In this document: piece after piece, positions 8,501-16,374 of the stretch | Layout: every line of letters starts with the position of its first letter | Numbering within the stretch: the first letter of the stretch is position 1 | Assembly: GCF_004322755.1 (NCBI RefSeq) | Contig: NZ_CP036401.1 | Span: 3,534,001 to 3,598,000, forward strand | DNA from: Pseudoduganella albidiflava | Lineage (GTDB): Bacteria; Pseudomonadota; Gammaproteobacteria; Burkholderiales; Burkholderiaceae_D | Reading direction: 5' to 3' | Length of the DNA: 64,000 bases | Made by a program: the position numbers and the translations under genes | The notes under the pieces: generated by a model | Databases searched by the model: none | Told to the model about the DNA's origin: nothing | The model's input: the letters and a program-made list of their open reading frames with translations, nothing else

Positions 8501-8644
8501 CGGCCCGGTGCCGGACAGGTAACGCTGCTCGGTGACGGGGGCTGCGGCCAGCACGGCGCCGGCTGATGCCAGCAGGAGGGCGGCGACCGCCGGCCGGGCC
8601 GAAGCGGGTATGAACTGCGCCGAAGCGGGCATGGGCGTGGGCAT
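5501..8644 (-). CDS. Secreted GH2 family glycoside hydrolase (beta-galactosidase type)
   Basis: A 1047-residue exported retaining beta-glycosidase. An N-terminal hydrophobic segment (ARPAVAALLLASAGAVLAA) is a signal peptide. The order is then typical of GH2: jelly-roll sugar-binding domain (VPSNWELQGFGGYDYG), immunoglobulin-like domain, TIM barrel (NGRKIVIKGVNRHSFRP). FWANGNEGGFN gives acid/base Glu424 and LPTEFLHALYDGG gives the nucleophile Glu480. A long C-terminal beta-sandwich (residues about 650-1047) resembles the LacZ small-chain domain and ends with VRWLGQGPYRVWKNRLHG. The substrate is probably a beta-galactoside or a related plant side chain. ATG codons at 8644 and 8632 are both possible; neither has a clear ribosome site. 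Confidence 0.88.
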   Translation of the reverse strand: MPTPMPASAQFIPASARPAVAALLLASAGAVLAAAPVTEQRYLSGTGPSSAVPWEFKVSDGRRAGAWSTIPVPSNWELQGFGGYDYGEGDKRHVEQGQYRVKFAVPPAWKGRAIRLVFEGVMTEATVRVNGVQAGAPHVGGFYRFSYDITAAVKHGDSADNVLEVDVSKKAADPLTDKAERRGDYWVFGGIFRPVWLEAAPARSIAHAAIDARADGSLAALVTLAGPAAGTTVEAQVLDAAGKPVGRPVSSAVGKPAVAGTPLKVNLAVARPRLWSAETPHLYSLRLTLRQGGKALHTTTERFGFRTFEVRKGDGLYLNGRKIVIKGVNRHSFRPATGRALDPEDNYADARLIKSMNMNTARMSHYPPDPAFLRAADELGLYVIDELSGWQAAHGTEIGRKLVGEMVPRDVNHPSILFWANGNEGGFNFDLDGEYHKYDPQKRPVIHPWAIFGDIDTKHYPNWQLLNERLGGPNLFLPTEFLHALYDGGGAASLDDYWNAMMASPVGVGGVIWALNDEGVVRTDQGNRVDPYGTYGPDGIVGPAHEKEGSYHAVRHIWSPVRLTSAVLDQRFDGRLEVDNRYDFHNLDQVRFAWRLVRYPGPSAAAADPRVLAKGEVAGPRVAARRRGVLDLRLPANWRSHAADALEVTARGPDGGQLWTWSYPVPDLAARATRTGEALGAPRVEQGDGTVRLVAGNVSADFDAGGQLRALRNGERVSALANGPRLAFARPARDAAVEWLPFAGEEPGSGIRRLASPRVASVLELIPDMDKKSAYARFKVEISADGQVWKTVFDASRRRSDGSEYRFPPQPVLAVRVSKPVDEHGQPLAFSSVRLGHAAQRFPSLAASGASITSGTDAQGTAWLEARNSGGLDSTRWTLRADGTLRLDYAYRLEGTVQYHGVTFDHAETALRSVRWLGQGPYRVWKNRLHGTWLGVHELARFDQQPGETFRYPESQGFFAGVRWAQLATQPGELLVSAGPQDGYLRVGTPRISHGNTTVEFPAGDLSWLHAIPAIGEKFSGTEVLGPAAAWPVAQGEYRGSLMFRFK

Positions 8645-8812
8645 GGGATGGCAATGATAGTTGGCACCGCGCCAGCATATCCCCATCGTCGCGCCAAGTC
8701 AGCGTTCCGGGCCATTCGCTCAACATCATGCGCGCGCCGGGCCGCCAGCCCAGCCCGGGCCATCGTGCGCGAGCCCGGCGCGACCTTGTCCTATACTGGA
8801 TGGACATCCACC

Positions 8813-9994
8813 ATGGTGCCCCCCATGATCTTTCCCAACGAACTCGAGCAGCTGGTCGGCGTGACCCGGGGCATCGTCGACAGCGTCGTCGCGCCGCGCG
8901 CGGCCGAGGTCGACGAACACTGCACCTGGCCAGCCGCCTCGATGGCCGCCTTCGCGCAGGCCGGCCTGCTCGGCCTGCAGGTACCCACCGCGCTGGGCGG
9001 CCATGGCCAGGGCTTGCTGGCACTGGCGGCCGTCAGCGCCGAGATCGGCCGCGAGTGTCCCTCCTCGTCGCTGTGTTTCGGCATGCATTGCGTGGGCACG
9101 GCCGTCATCGCCGCCAAGGCCACCGCATACCAGCAGGAGCGCTACCTGCGGCCGATCGCCGCCGGGCGGCACATCACCACCCTGGCGCTGTCCGAGGCGG
9201 GCACGGGCGCCCACTTCTACCTGCCCGAAACGCAGCTCGACCTGGCGGGCGACGGCGCCGACGCCGTCTACACCGTCACCGGCACGAAGCAGTTCGTCAC
9301 GAACGGCGGCCACGCCGATTCGTATGTGGTCTCCACGGTGGCCAGCGGCGGCAACCCCGACGGCGGCGATTTCAGCTGCCTGGTGGTCGATCGCGATACC
9401 CCGGGCATGGCGTGGCAGGGCGACTGGGCCGGTTTCGGCATGCGCGGCAACTCGTCGCGCACGCTGGCGCTCGATGGCGTGCCGGTGCCGGCGGCGAACC
9501 TGCTGGGCGTCGAGGGCGACCAGGTCTGGTATGCGTTCGAGGTGGTGGCGCCCTACTTCCTGCTCGCGATCGCCGGCACCTATCTCGGCATCGCCCAGGC
9601 CGCGCTGGAAGTGGCGGGCACGCACCTGCGCAACCGGCGCTACGCCCATTCGGGCACGGCGCTGCGCGACATCGAAACCATGCAGACGCGCTACGCGAAG
9701 ATGTGGATCGCCTACCGCAAGACCCGCGCACTCGTGTTCGAGGCGGCGGCGCGGGGCGACGCCGGCGATCCGGAGGCGCTGCCGTTCATCCTGGCCAGCA
9801 AGGCCGATGCCGGCGAGACCGCCATCGCGCTGGCCAGCGACGCGATGACGATCTTCGGTGGCACCGCATACCGCGACAACAGCCGCGTCGCGCAGATGCT
9901 GCGAGACGCCCGCGCCAGCCATGTGATGTCGCCCACCACCGACCTGCTGAATATCTGGGCGGGGCGCGCCCTGCTGGGCCTGCCGCTGCTATGA
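8813..9994 (+). CDS. Acyl-CoA dehydrogenase family flavoprotein
   Basis: A 393-residue cytosolic FAD enzyme that oxidises an acyl-CoA at C2-C3. The helical N-domain (LVGVTRGIVDSVVAPRAAEV) is followed by LALSEAGTGAHFY and KQFVTNGGHAD of the middle beta-domain that holds FAD and substrate. The C-domain IFGGTAYRDNSRVAQMLRDAR ends with the usual MSPTTDLLNIWAGRALLG. The usual ALTEPDAGSD text is altered to ALSEAGTGAH. The start is ATG 8813; ATG 8825 (MIFPNELEQ) is nearly as likely. Its stop overlaps the start of the following histidine kinase by four bases (ATGA), so the two are probably translationally coupled. That is unusual company for a lipid enzyme. Confidence 0.9.
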   Translation: MVPPMIFPNELEQLVGVTRGIVDSVVAPRAAEVDEHCTWPAASMAAFAQAGLLGLQVPTALGGHGQGLLALAAVSAEIGRECPSSSLCFGMHCVGTAVIAAKATAYQQERYLRPIAAGRHITTLALSEAGTGAHFYLPETQLDLAGDGADAVYTVTGTKQFVTNGGHADSYVVSTVASGGNPDGGDFSCLVVDRDTPGMAWQGDWAGFGMRGNSSRTLALDGVPVPAANLLGVEGDQVWYAFEVVAPYFLLAIAGTYLGIAQAALEVAGTHLRNRRYAHSGTALRDIETMQTRYAKMWIAYRKTRALVFEAAARGDAGDPEALPFILASKADAGETAIALASDAMTIFGGTAYRDNSRVAQMLRDARASHVMSPTTDLLNIWAGRALLGLPLL

Positions 9995-12870
9995 GCGGGC
10001 CGGCGCACGCCACCGCGCTGCTGGTCGGCGATGGGCCGGCGCGGGAACTGGCCGCCGCCCTCGAAGCCGAGCATGTCTCGCTGCTGCAGGCCGCGCCGGG
10101 TACAGCGGCTGCCACGCTGGAGGCCGCCGTGCAGCGCGGCAGTTCGCCCGCCGTCTGCATCCTGGCGGGCGTGCCCGCGCCGCTGGCGCTGGTGCGCGAA
10201 TTGCGCCAGGGCTGGTCGGGCCCCGTGCTGCTGGCCTGCCCGGCCGATGAACTGGCCGAACTGCGCCGCCGCCTGAGCTACACGCCGATGCTGGGCCCGA
10301 ACGTGTCGCTGCTGGAAGAGAGCGACCCCGCGCTGGCCGGCGAAATCGTCAAGGCGGTGCGGGCCGAGGCGCGTGCCCGGCAGCTGCGCACCACGCTGCA
10401 GCGCGCCAACGCCCGGCTCGCGCCCGCCAGCGCCGCCATGGCCGGTGCCATCGCCGGCACGAGCGATGTCCACCGCCTGGTCACCGCCGAACGCTACCTG
10501 ACCCGCTTCCTGGAACAGTCGGCCGAGGCCATCGTCGGCCTCGACGGGCGCGACCGGGTGCTGTACTGGAACGATGCCGCCGCGCGCCTGCTCGGTCCCA
10601 CGGCGCGCGAGGCGCGCGGCCGCGCCATCGGCGAGCTGCCGTTCTGGAACGACGCTGTCGCACAGGCGCTGGCAGCCGTGCGGGGAAGCGCCGAGCACGC
10701 CGTGGCCGAGGTCCAGGCGGTGCCGGACACCCCGGTCGCCGTGCTGGAAGTGGCGCTGTCCGCCATCGCCGACGAGCAAGGGGCCTACGCGGGCGCCATG
10801 CTGCTGCTGCGCGACGTGTCCGAGCGCCACCGGCAGCTGGCGCTGGAGCGTTCGCGCAGCATCGAAGCCATCTCGGTGGCGAACAGCCGCTATCGCCACC
10901 TGGCCATGCTGTTCGACCGCGCGCCCGGCTTCCTGGCCGTCACGCGTGGGCCGGACCATGTGTTCGAACTGGCCAACCGGGCCTACCTCGCCACCTTCGG
11001 CAGCCGCGCGCTGCTCGATCGCACCATGCACGACGCCTTCCCGGAATTGCGCGACCAGCTCTTCATGCGCCTGCGCGACGAGGTGTACCGCACCGGCGAA
11101 CCGTACGTGGGCCGCGACGTGCCGGTCCAGGTCCGCCTGCGCCCGGACGCCGAACCGGTCGAACGCTTCCTGGAATTCGTCTACCAGCCGCTGGCCGGCA
11201 AGGATGGGCGCGTGTGGGGCATCATCTGCCAGGGCAACGACGTGACCGGGCAAAAACAGATGCGCGACCAGTTGCTGGCGCACCAGAACGAGCTGGAGCG
11301 GCTGGTGGCGGAGCGCACAGCCGAGCTGCAGAGCGCCCAGGCCGCGCTGCACCATGCGCAGAAGCTGGAATCGATCGGCAAGCTGACCGGCGGCGTGGCC
11401 CACGACTTCAACAATATCCTGCAGATCCTGCGGGCCAACCTGGAGCTGCTGGGCCAAGCGGTCGATCCCGCCGGCGGCGCGGCGCGGCGGGTCGACAGCG
11501 CACTGGCCGCGGTGGACCGCGGCACCAAGCTCACGGCCCAGCTGCTGGCCTTCGCGCGGCGGCAACCGCTGCGCCCCGAACCGGTGGACCTGGCCGTCGT
11601 GGTGCGCAGCCTGTCCGACCTGCTGCACCGCGCACTGGGCGAAGCGATCGACATCGAGACCAGGGCCGAGGCCGGCCTGTGGGCCACGCTGGTCGACCGC
11701 ATGCAGTTCGAGAACGTGCTGCTGAACCTGGCCATCAACGCCCGCGACGCGATGGCGGGTGCGGGGCGGCTCACGATCGAGCTGTCGAATGTCGAGCTGG
11801 ATGCGCGCTACACGGCCCGGCAGGAAGACCTGCGGCCGGGTCCCTATGTGATGCTGGCCATGTCCGACACCGGCCGCGGCATGGAACCGGAAGTGCTGGC
11901 CCGTGCCGTGGAACCGTTCTTCACCACCAAGCCGGAAGGCGAAGGCACCGGCCTCGGGCTCAGCATGGCCTATGGCTTCATGAAGCAGAGTGGCGGCCAC
12001 CTGAAGATCCACAGCGAGCCCGGCAAGGGCACCTCCGTCCAGCTTTACCTGCCGCGCACGCTTGAATTGCCGGCGTACCAGACGGAGCCGACCGGCAGCG
12101 CAGTACGCGGCGGCAGTGAAACCATCCTTGTCGTCGAGGACGATGCCGAGGTGCGCGCCGTCGTCACGGATGGCCTGGCCGGCCTGGGTTACACGGTCTT
12201 GCAGGCCGAGCATCCGGATGCGGCGCTGGCCGTGCTGCAAGGCGGCGCCCGCGTCGACCTGCTGTTTACCGACGTCATCATGCCCGGCAAGCTGCGCAGC
12301 CCGGAACTGGCGCGGCTCGCCGCCGAGCTATTGCCCGGCATCGGCGTGCTGTACACGTCGGGCTATACGCGGGACGCCATCGTCCATGCCGGCCGCCTCG
12401 ATCCGGGCGTCGAGTTGCTGAGCAAGCCCTACACGCGGCAGCAGCTCGCCGCGCGCGTGCGCCAGGTGCTGGACCGGCGGCCTGCGCAGGCGGCACCGGC
12501 CGGCCCGGCCGCGCCACCCGCGCCAGCGACGCCACCCGCCCTACGCCGCGTGGTGGTGGTGGAAGACAACGACGATGGCCGCGACCTGCTGTGCGAAATG
12601 ATCGGCTTGCTCGGCTGCGACGCGGCCGGCGTGCGCACGGCCGAGGAGGCGCTGCCATTGCTGGCCACGGCGGACATCCTGCTGACCGACGTCAACTTGC
12701 CCGGCATGTCCGGCGTGGAACTGGCGCGCCACGCGCACCGCGACCATCCGGGCGTGCGCATCGTGTTCGCCAGCGGCGGCACCCGGCCGGACGTGGACTT
12801 CCCGGCGGCGGCGATCCGGAAGCCGTTCTCGATGGCGCAGCTGGAGCTTGCGCTCAAGGGAGCAGCGTAG
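9991..12870 (+). CDS. Hybrid sensor histidine kinase with two PAS and two receiver domains
   Basis: A 959-residue soluble kinase. Residues 1-130 look like a degenerate receiver (ALLVGDGPARELAAALEAEH) without the phospho-acceptor aspartate. PAS domains lie at about 170-285 and 300-420. A coiled coil (NELERLVAERTAELQSAQAA) leads to the HisKA box, GGVAHDFNNIL with His471. The HATPase has the N box NLAINARDAM, SDTGRGMEPE and GTGLGLSM at about 565-690. Receiver 1 (710-825) carries Asp761 in LLFTDVIMPG, and receiver 2 (850-958) carries Asp900 in LLTDVNLPG. No membrane helix is seen, so the signal is probably cytosolic. The start overlaps the acyl-CoA dehydrogenase stop. No cognate output regulator lies nearby, so phosphotransfer may end on the terminal receiver or on a partner elsewhere. 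Confidence 0.93.
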   Translation: MSGPAHATALLVGDGPARELAAALEAEHVSLLQAAPGTAAATLEAAVQRGSSPAVCILAGVPAPLALVRELRQGWSGPVLLACPADELAELRRRLSYTPMLGPNVSLLEESDPALAGEIVKAVRAEARARQLRTTLQRANARLAPASAAMAGAIAGTSDVHRLVTAERYLTRFLEQSAEAIVGLDGRDRVLYWNDAAARLLGPTAREARGRAIGELPFWNDAVAQALAAVRGSAEHAVAEVQAVPDTPVAVLEVALSAIADEQGAYAGAMLLLRDVSERHRQLALERSRSIEAISVANSRYRHLAMLFDRAPGFLAVTRGPDHVFELANRAYLATFGSRALLDRTMHDAFPELRDQLFMRLRDEVYRTGEPYVGRDVPVQVRLRPDAEPVERFLEFVYQPLAGKDGRVWGIICQGNDVTGQKQMRDQLLAHQNELERLVAERTAELQSAQAALHHAQKLESIGKLTGGVAHDFNNILQILRANLELLGQAVDPAGGAARRVDSALAAVDRGTKLTAQLLAFARRQPLRPEPVDLAVVVRSLSDLLHRALGEAIDIETRAEAGLWATLVDRMQFENVLLNLAINARDAMAGAGRLTIELSNVELDARYTARQEDLRPGPYVMLAMSDTGRGMEPEVLARAVEPFFTTKPEGEGTGLGLSMAYGFMKQSGGHLKIHSEPGKGTSVQLYLPRTLELPAYQTEPTGSAVRGGSETILVVEDDAEVRAVVTDGLAGLGYTVLQAEHPDAALAVLQGGARVDLLFTDVIMPGKLRSPELARLAAELLPGIGVLYTSGYTRDAIVHAGRLDPGVELLSKPYTRQQLAARVRQVLDRRPAQAAPAGPAAPPAPATPPALRRVVVVEDNDDGRDLLCEMIGLLGCDAAGVRTAEEALPLLATADILLTDVNLPGMSGVELARHAHRDHPGVRIVFASGGTRPDVDFPAAAIRKPFSMAQLELALKGAA

Positions 12871-12929
12871 AAAGACCGGAGGAAAGCGACGCAGCGCATG
12901 ATGCCGCTAAGTAATGCAGTTAACGTCAG

Positions 12930-13010
12930 CCCACCCCAAGTGCAAATGCCGGGGTCAGACCCAGCGGGTCTGACCCCAGCCCTTCGCCTCTGGGGTAAAT
13001 GCATGCGCTC
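12930..13010 (-). repeat. Interspersed approximately 80-bp palindromic element, copy 1
   Basis: On the minus strand this matches copies at 26115-26192 and 59263-59339. Each has GCATGCATT, CCCC, a near-palindrome GGGGTCAGACCC / GGGTCTGACCCC with a 3-5 nt loop (here 12951-12977), and a tail of TTGCACTTGGGGTGG. The tail can pair with the leading CACCCC, giving a nested hairpin. It is REP-like: intergenic, structured and repeated. It lies between two convergent genes. Confidence 0.88.
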
Positions 13011-13060
13011 TCAATGCATTGAATAAGCGCTTAACTTGACGTCAATAGGGCCAGAACGCG

Positions 13061-13098
13061 GCAAGCCGCCAAGCACCGATATGGTGCCGGCGGCTTGC
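13061..13098. terminator. Strong hairpin between convergent genes
   Basis: Arms GCAAGCCGCC (13061-13070) and GGCGGCTTGC (13089-13098) are perfectly complementary, with an inner stem GCACC/GGTGC around GATAT. It lies between the histidine kinase and the minus-strand DUF2382 gene. There is no U-tract on either side, so it is a bidirectional terminator candidate or an mRNA end stabiliser. In the rest of this 307-base gap I see only the repeat just upstream and a small dyad CGTTACA / TGTAACG at 13147-13169. Confidence 0.5.
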
Positions 13099-13177
13099 GC
13101 ATGCTGCCCAGGCGGCGGCGGGAATGCCGCCGCGGACCTGTTACAACGTTACAGTCTCACGGTGTAACGTGGCGACC

Positions 13178-14386
13178 TTACTGCGTGATGCGTTCCCAGC
13201 CGTGGCGCACGGCGGCCTTCACCTTTTCCCAGGTGGATTCGGGATAACGCGATTCCCAGCTGCTGCGCAGGCCGGATTCCGACTCGTCCCACGAGCGGCC
13301 GCTGTAGTTGCTGCGCATCGACGAGCCGTAGCGATAGGCCGGCGCGTAATCGTCGTATGTGCCACCGGCGGAAGCGAAATTGCTGGTCCAGTGGCTGCGA
13401 TAGTAGTCTTCATCGTCGGTGCTGCCCAGCTGCTCGACATCCACCTCGGTATGGCGCACGGTGTCGCTGATCTGGTCGGTGCGCTGCGAGACTTCCTTGC
13501 CGACCAGCACTTCCTCGACCACGCGGGCGGTTTTCTGCACGACGGCCTCCTCGGCGTTTTCACGCAGCTCGAACGAGGTTTCCTGGAACGCGCCCACCTG
13601 CGACGGATCGATCGGGCGATCCACCGGACGGCGTTCCACGTTGACGTGCTCTTCGCGCAGGCTCACGCTTTCCTGCACCGGCGTTTCCACCAGGCGCTGG
13701 TAGATGCGCACGCCGCCGCGCTGCACCATCCGCTTGCCCACTTTCAGCTCTTCCTGCATCACCGGGATCACCTGGGATTCGGTGTCAGCCAGGGTTTCGG
13801 CGCGCTGCAGCGAACCGGATTCGCTGTAGCCCTGCACCGAGCCTTGGGTGCCGGATACGTTCAGACCCTGGGTGCCCGATACCGTGGTGCCCTGCAGGTT
13901 GTTGTCCTGCAGCGAGGAGCTTTGCTGCGAAGCGCCCAGCAGGGCGCCGCCGCTGCGCGAGGTCGGCAGGTTCCAGCCGCTCGCTTCCCATTGGGTGCGG
14001 TGTTCGTCGATATCGATCGGGCCGAAGCGCTCGACGATGTCGGCGGCCTGTTCCACTTCGTCCTGCGTGGCGGCCGTCACGGTCAGCACCACGTTGCCGC
14101 GGTTGACCGCTTCGCCATAGACGTGGCGGTCGTCGTCGTCGTCGCCGAACATGTTGCCGAAGAAGTTCTTGATGCTGTCGCCGATCGAGTGCTCGCCGCT
14201 GGTGCTGGAACTGCTGGAGCTGCTGTAGCTGCTGGTGGAGGTGGAGGTGCTGCTGGCGTCGGCGGTGGACGAGGTGCTGGTGCTGAGGTTGATCGAGCCG
14301 GACCCGATGCCCGAGCTGACCAGTTCATCCCGTGCCCGTTCGGCATCGGCGCGGTTGTCGAATACGGCTGCTAGCGTGTGGCTCAT
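13178..14386 (-). CDS. DUF2382 (YsnF/AvaK-type) stress-linked protein
   Basis: A 402-residue soluble protein. The N-terminus (LAAVFDNRADAERARDELVSSG) is a ferredoxin-like heat-stress YflT/GSP17M-type domain. A serine/threonine-rich linker follows (about 36-65), then an acidic DDDDD stretch. From about 205 to 320 is DUF2382: VIPVMQEELKVGKRMVQRGG, then RIYQRLVETPVQESVSLREE and VVQKTARVVEEVLVGKE. The tail is serine/tyrosine-rich and ends in a basic amphipathic helix. AAGGAG lies 9 nt before the ATG. Homologues are often induced by stress or desiccation; the molecular role is unknown. It is downstream in an operon with a second DUF2382 gene, 18 nt away. Confidence 0.85.
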   Translation of the reverse strand: MSHTLAAVFDNRADAERARDELVSSGIGSGSINLSTSTSSTADASSTSTSTSSYSSSSSSSTSGEHSIGDSIKNFFGNMFGDDDDDRHVYGEAVNRGNVVLTVTAATQDEVEQAADIVERFGPIDIDEHRTQWEASGWNLPTSRSGGALLGASQQSSSLQDNNLQGTTVSGTQGLNVSGTQGSVQGYSESGSLQRAETLADTESQVIPVMQEELKVGKRMVQRGGVRIYQRLVETPVQESVSLREEHVNVERRPVDRPIDPSQVGAFQETSFELRENAEEAVVQKTARVVEEVLVGKEVSQRTDQISDTVRHTEVDVEQLGSTDDEDYYRSHWTSNFASAGGTYDDYAPAYRYGSSMRSNYSGRSWDESESGLRSSWESRYPESTWEKVKAAVRHGWERITQ

Positions 14387-14404
14387 GATGGCAATCTCCT
14401 TGTT

Positions 14405-14845
14405 TCAAGTGGCTTGGTTTCGTGGCGGAACACCGTCCGGCCGGGTGTCGTCGAACGTTTCGACCTGCACGTCCTCGACCCGTAACGGCACGGTTTCCCG
14501 ATATTCCTGCTGCTTGCGTACCCGGGTGATGCGAAGTTCCTCCTTGATGCGGTAGCGTTTTTCGATGACCAGGATCTCTTCGAGCACCGGAACCACCAGC
14601 ACGTCGCCTTCGTAGCGCGAAGGCGGCGCTTCCGCCACCACGCGGTCGACGGCGACACGCTGCACGTCGAGCTCTTCGTGCCACAGCTGCTCGTGGATTT
14701 CCGCTGGCTGCTCGGTGACGTTGCGGGTGACACGCACGCCGCGGCCAGTGTCGACGACACGGGTGGTGACGTCGATTTCCTCGCGCATCACGGGTACGGA
14801 AACTGGTCCGTTGCTGGTCTCGTATGATTCCGGTGTTTTGTCCAT
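14405..14845 (-). CDS. Small DUF2382 domain protein
   Basis: A 146-residue protein that is almost only the DUF2382 unit: VSVPVMREEIDVTTRVVDTG, then RVTRNVTEQPAEIHEQLWHE, VVPVLEEILVIEKRYRIKEE and LRITRVRKQQEYRETVPLR. It has the same charged two-strand repeats as the next gene. The ATG at 14845 (MDKTPESYE) is preferred as the nearest start to the domain; ATG at 14887 would add MERPPEGYYRRLFG and cannot be excluded. It is first in a two-gene operon, so the pair probably act together as a stress or envelope-protection module. The function is not known. Confidence 0.75.
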   Translation of the reverse strand: MDKTPESYETSNGPVSVPVMREEIDVTTRVVDTGRGVRVTRNVTEQPAEIHEQLWHEELDVQRVAVDRVVAEAPPSRYEGDVLVVPVLEEILVIEKRYRIKEELRITRVRKQQEYRETVPLRVEDVQVETFDDTRPDGVPPRNQAT

Positions 14846-15115
14846 GCCAAAAAGTCTACGGTAATAACCCTCGGGGGGGCGCTCCATTGCCCATCCGCAT
14901 GTTCTGCGCGGCAGGCCGGCGCCGCGCCGGCGCTCGCTCCAGCCGACGAATTTGCGCGCACGAAACGTTACTTCCCTTTTCAAGCAGCGTCACAAAGGTT
15001 AGGCTTGCAGGCATGCGGGCGGCCCCGGCCGGCAGGCCGCCGCGTGCTGCATCGGGCGGGCCGCCAACCTCACCAGCCGCAACCACTCAAGCAGCCCCAC
15101 AAAGCAAACTGAGCC

Positions 15116-15361
15116 ATGAAAGAAATCCGCAAAGACCAGCTGACTGCCCAGAAAGTCGGGATCGCCATGGTTTTCCGGGAGATGCTCGGCCCCGACGATG
15201 CGCGGGCCTACCTGAGCGCCGAAAACATTCCCGAACCGGTGATCGAACGGGTGCTTGCGGGCGAGACTATCCGCCTCGACCAGGACACCGCCGCGCCGCT
15301 AGCGGCGGAAGCGACGGAAGCGGCGGACGTGCTCCCGCAGCCCCGCAGCCGCCCGACCTGA
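15116..15361 (+). CDS. Small unknown protein with an IPEPVIERVLAGE helix
   Basis: An 81-residue, charged, cytosolic protein starting MKEIRKDQLTAQKVG. The helical core VFREMLGPDDARAYLSAENI is followed by PEPVIERVLAGE, then a low-complexity Ala/Pro tail. I do not recognise the family. A frame that starts where this one stops, one base back, encodes a related segment (AEQLLRREQLPDDVIARVLA). The two therefore look like a duplicated module, either two genes or one gene with a frameshift. The ribosome site is weak (GAGCC). Confidence 0.5.
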   Translation: MKEIRKDQLTAQKVGIAMVFREMLGPDDARAYLSAENIPEPVIERVLAGETIRLDQDTAAPLAAEATEAADVLPQPRSRPT

Positions 15362-15558
15362 ACAATATTTTCTATGGCAGCTCCGGCCGCCGCCGGAATA
15401 CGGTCAAGGCGGCCATCGTGGAGGCCGCGATCACGATCGCGAACCAGCTTGGCCGCGACCGCGCGGAACAGTTGCTGCGGCGCGAGCAGCTACCCGATGA
15501 CGTGATCGCCAGGGTGCTGGCGCCGGAAGACGCCGCCCGGCGCGCACGGCCGGCATGA
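15358..15558 (+). pseudogene. Second copy of the small helical module, -1 frame, no ATG
   Basis: This open stretch continues in the -1 frame from the end of the preceding gene and encodes VKAAIVEAAITIANQLGRD, then RAEQLLRREQLPDDVIARVL, ending APEDAARRARPA. It resembles the preceding protein in the ARAYLSAENIPEPVIERVLA segment. No ATG exists; a GTG at 15418 would give only 46 residues. A one-base insertion in an original two-module gene, or a programmed -1 shift, would explain it. No clear slippery heptamer is seen in the overlap, so a plain frameshift is more likely. Confidence 0.4.
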
Positions 15559-15622
15559 ACCTCGGCTAGCGCGGACCTCAACCGGCAGCGAGCGTTACCA
15601 GTATGAGCGACATCCGGCACAT

Positions 15623-15649
15623 GCCGCCGGCTTGAGGGGCGCCGGCGGC
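15623..15649 (-). terminator. GC-rich hairpin after the sia operon
   Basis: Arms GCCGCCGGC (15623-15631) and GCCGGCGGC (15641-15649) are perfectly complementary with a 9-nt loop, 5 bases past the siaD stop. There is no U-run, so it may act with Rho or as an RNA end stabiliser. Confidence 0.45.
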
Positions 15650-15654
15650 GCGGC

Positions 15655-16374
15655 TCAGTCCGCGTCCAGCCGCACGCAGTCGCGGCCCTCGCGCTTCGCC
15701 CGGTACAAGGCCGCGTCGGCCCTGCCATACGCCGCCTCGAACGCCGTGCCGCGGGCGAACCAGCCGGCACCGATGCTGGCGGTGACAACCCGGTCCACGG
15801 GGCCGGCGTGCCGCAGCGCGCGCACCGCGTCGCACAGCCGCTGCGCCACCCCTGCCGCCTGGCACGGCGCCAGTGCCGGCCACACGATCGAGAATTCTTC
15901 CCCGCCCACGCGGCCGATCGCGGCGGGTGCCGGCACCAGCGCCTTCAGGCAGTCGACCACGGCGCAGATCACCGCATCGCCGGCCGGGTGGCCGAAATCG
16001 TCGTTGATGCCCTTGAAGTGATCGATGTCGAGCACCAGCAGTACGGCCGGTTCGCCCCGCAGCACGCCACCCGCGTACTCGATCAGCGCGCCCCGGTTGA
16101 GCACGCCGGTCAGCGGATCGTGCGTGGCGCGGTGCTGCAACTGCAGCGCGAGCTGGTGCAAGGCGCGGTTCATCTGCTGCATGTCGCGCTCGGCCCGGTC
16201 GCTGCGCCCGATCAGCCGGCGGGTTTCCCGCATCAGGCGTTCGTAGTGCGCGATCAGTTCGCCGAGCACGCCGCGGTGGTCGGCGCCGGCCGCGTCGCTG
16301 GCGAAGGCTTGCCGGGCGCGCACCAGGGCCTGGGATTCGGCGGCGAACAGGTCCGGCTGTTCCATCACCGTCAT
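15655..16374 (-). CDS. siaD: Diguanylate cyclase, SiaD-type
   Basis: A 239-residue soluble cyclase making cyclic-di-GMP. Residues 1-75 are helical (ELIAHYERLMRETRRLIGRS, then a coiled coil), the region where SiaC binds SiaD in Pseudomonas. The GGDEF domain runs from about 80: HDPLTGVLNRGALIEY, LDIDHFKGINDDFGHPAGD, and the active loop as GGEEF, a permitted variant. The usual RxxD inhibitory site before the loop is not seen (PAPAAIGRVGGEEF). The start codon overlaps the siaC stop (ATGA), giving translational coupling. Last gene of siaABCD, so its activity is expected to depend on unphosphorylated SiaC. Confidence 0.88.
   Translation of the reverse strand: MTVMEQPDLFAAESQALVRARQAFASDAAGADHRGVLGELIAHYERLMRETRRLIGRSDRAERDMQQMNRALHQLALQLQHRATHDPLTGVLNRGALIEYAGGVLRGEPAVLLVLDIDHFKGINDDFGHPAGDAVICAVVDCLKALVPAPAAIGRVGGEEFSIVWPALAPCQAAGVAQRLCDAVRALRHAGPVDRVVTASIGAGWFARGTAFEAAYGRADAALYRAKREGRDCVRLDAD

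Noticed and set aside
5081..8566. Long open frame on the plus strand opposite the GH2 gene
   Set aside because: It mirrors the codons of a well-supported glycosidase on the other strand and is rich in His/Arg/Gln without any domain. High third-position GC leaves antisense frames open by chance.
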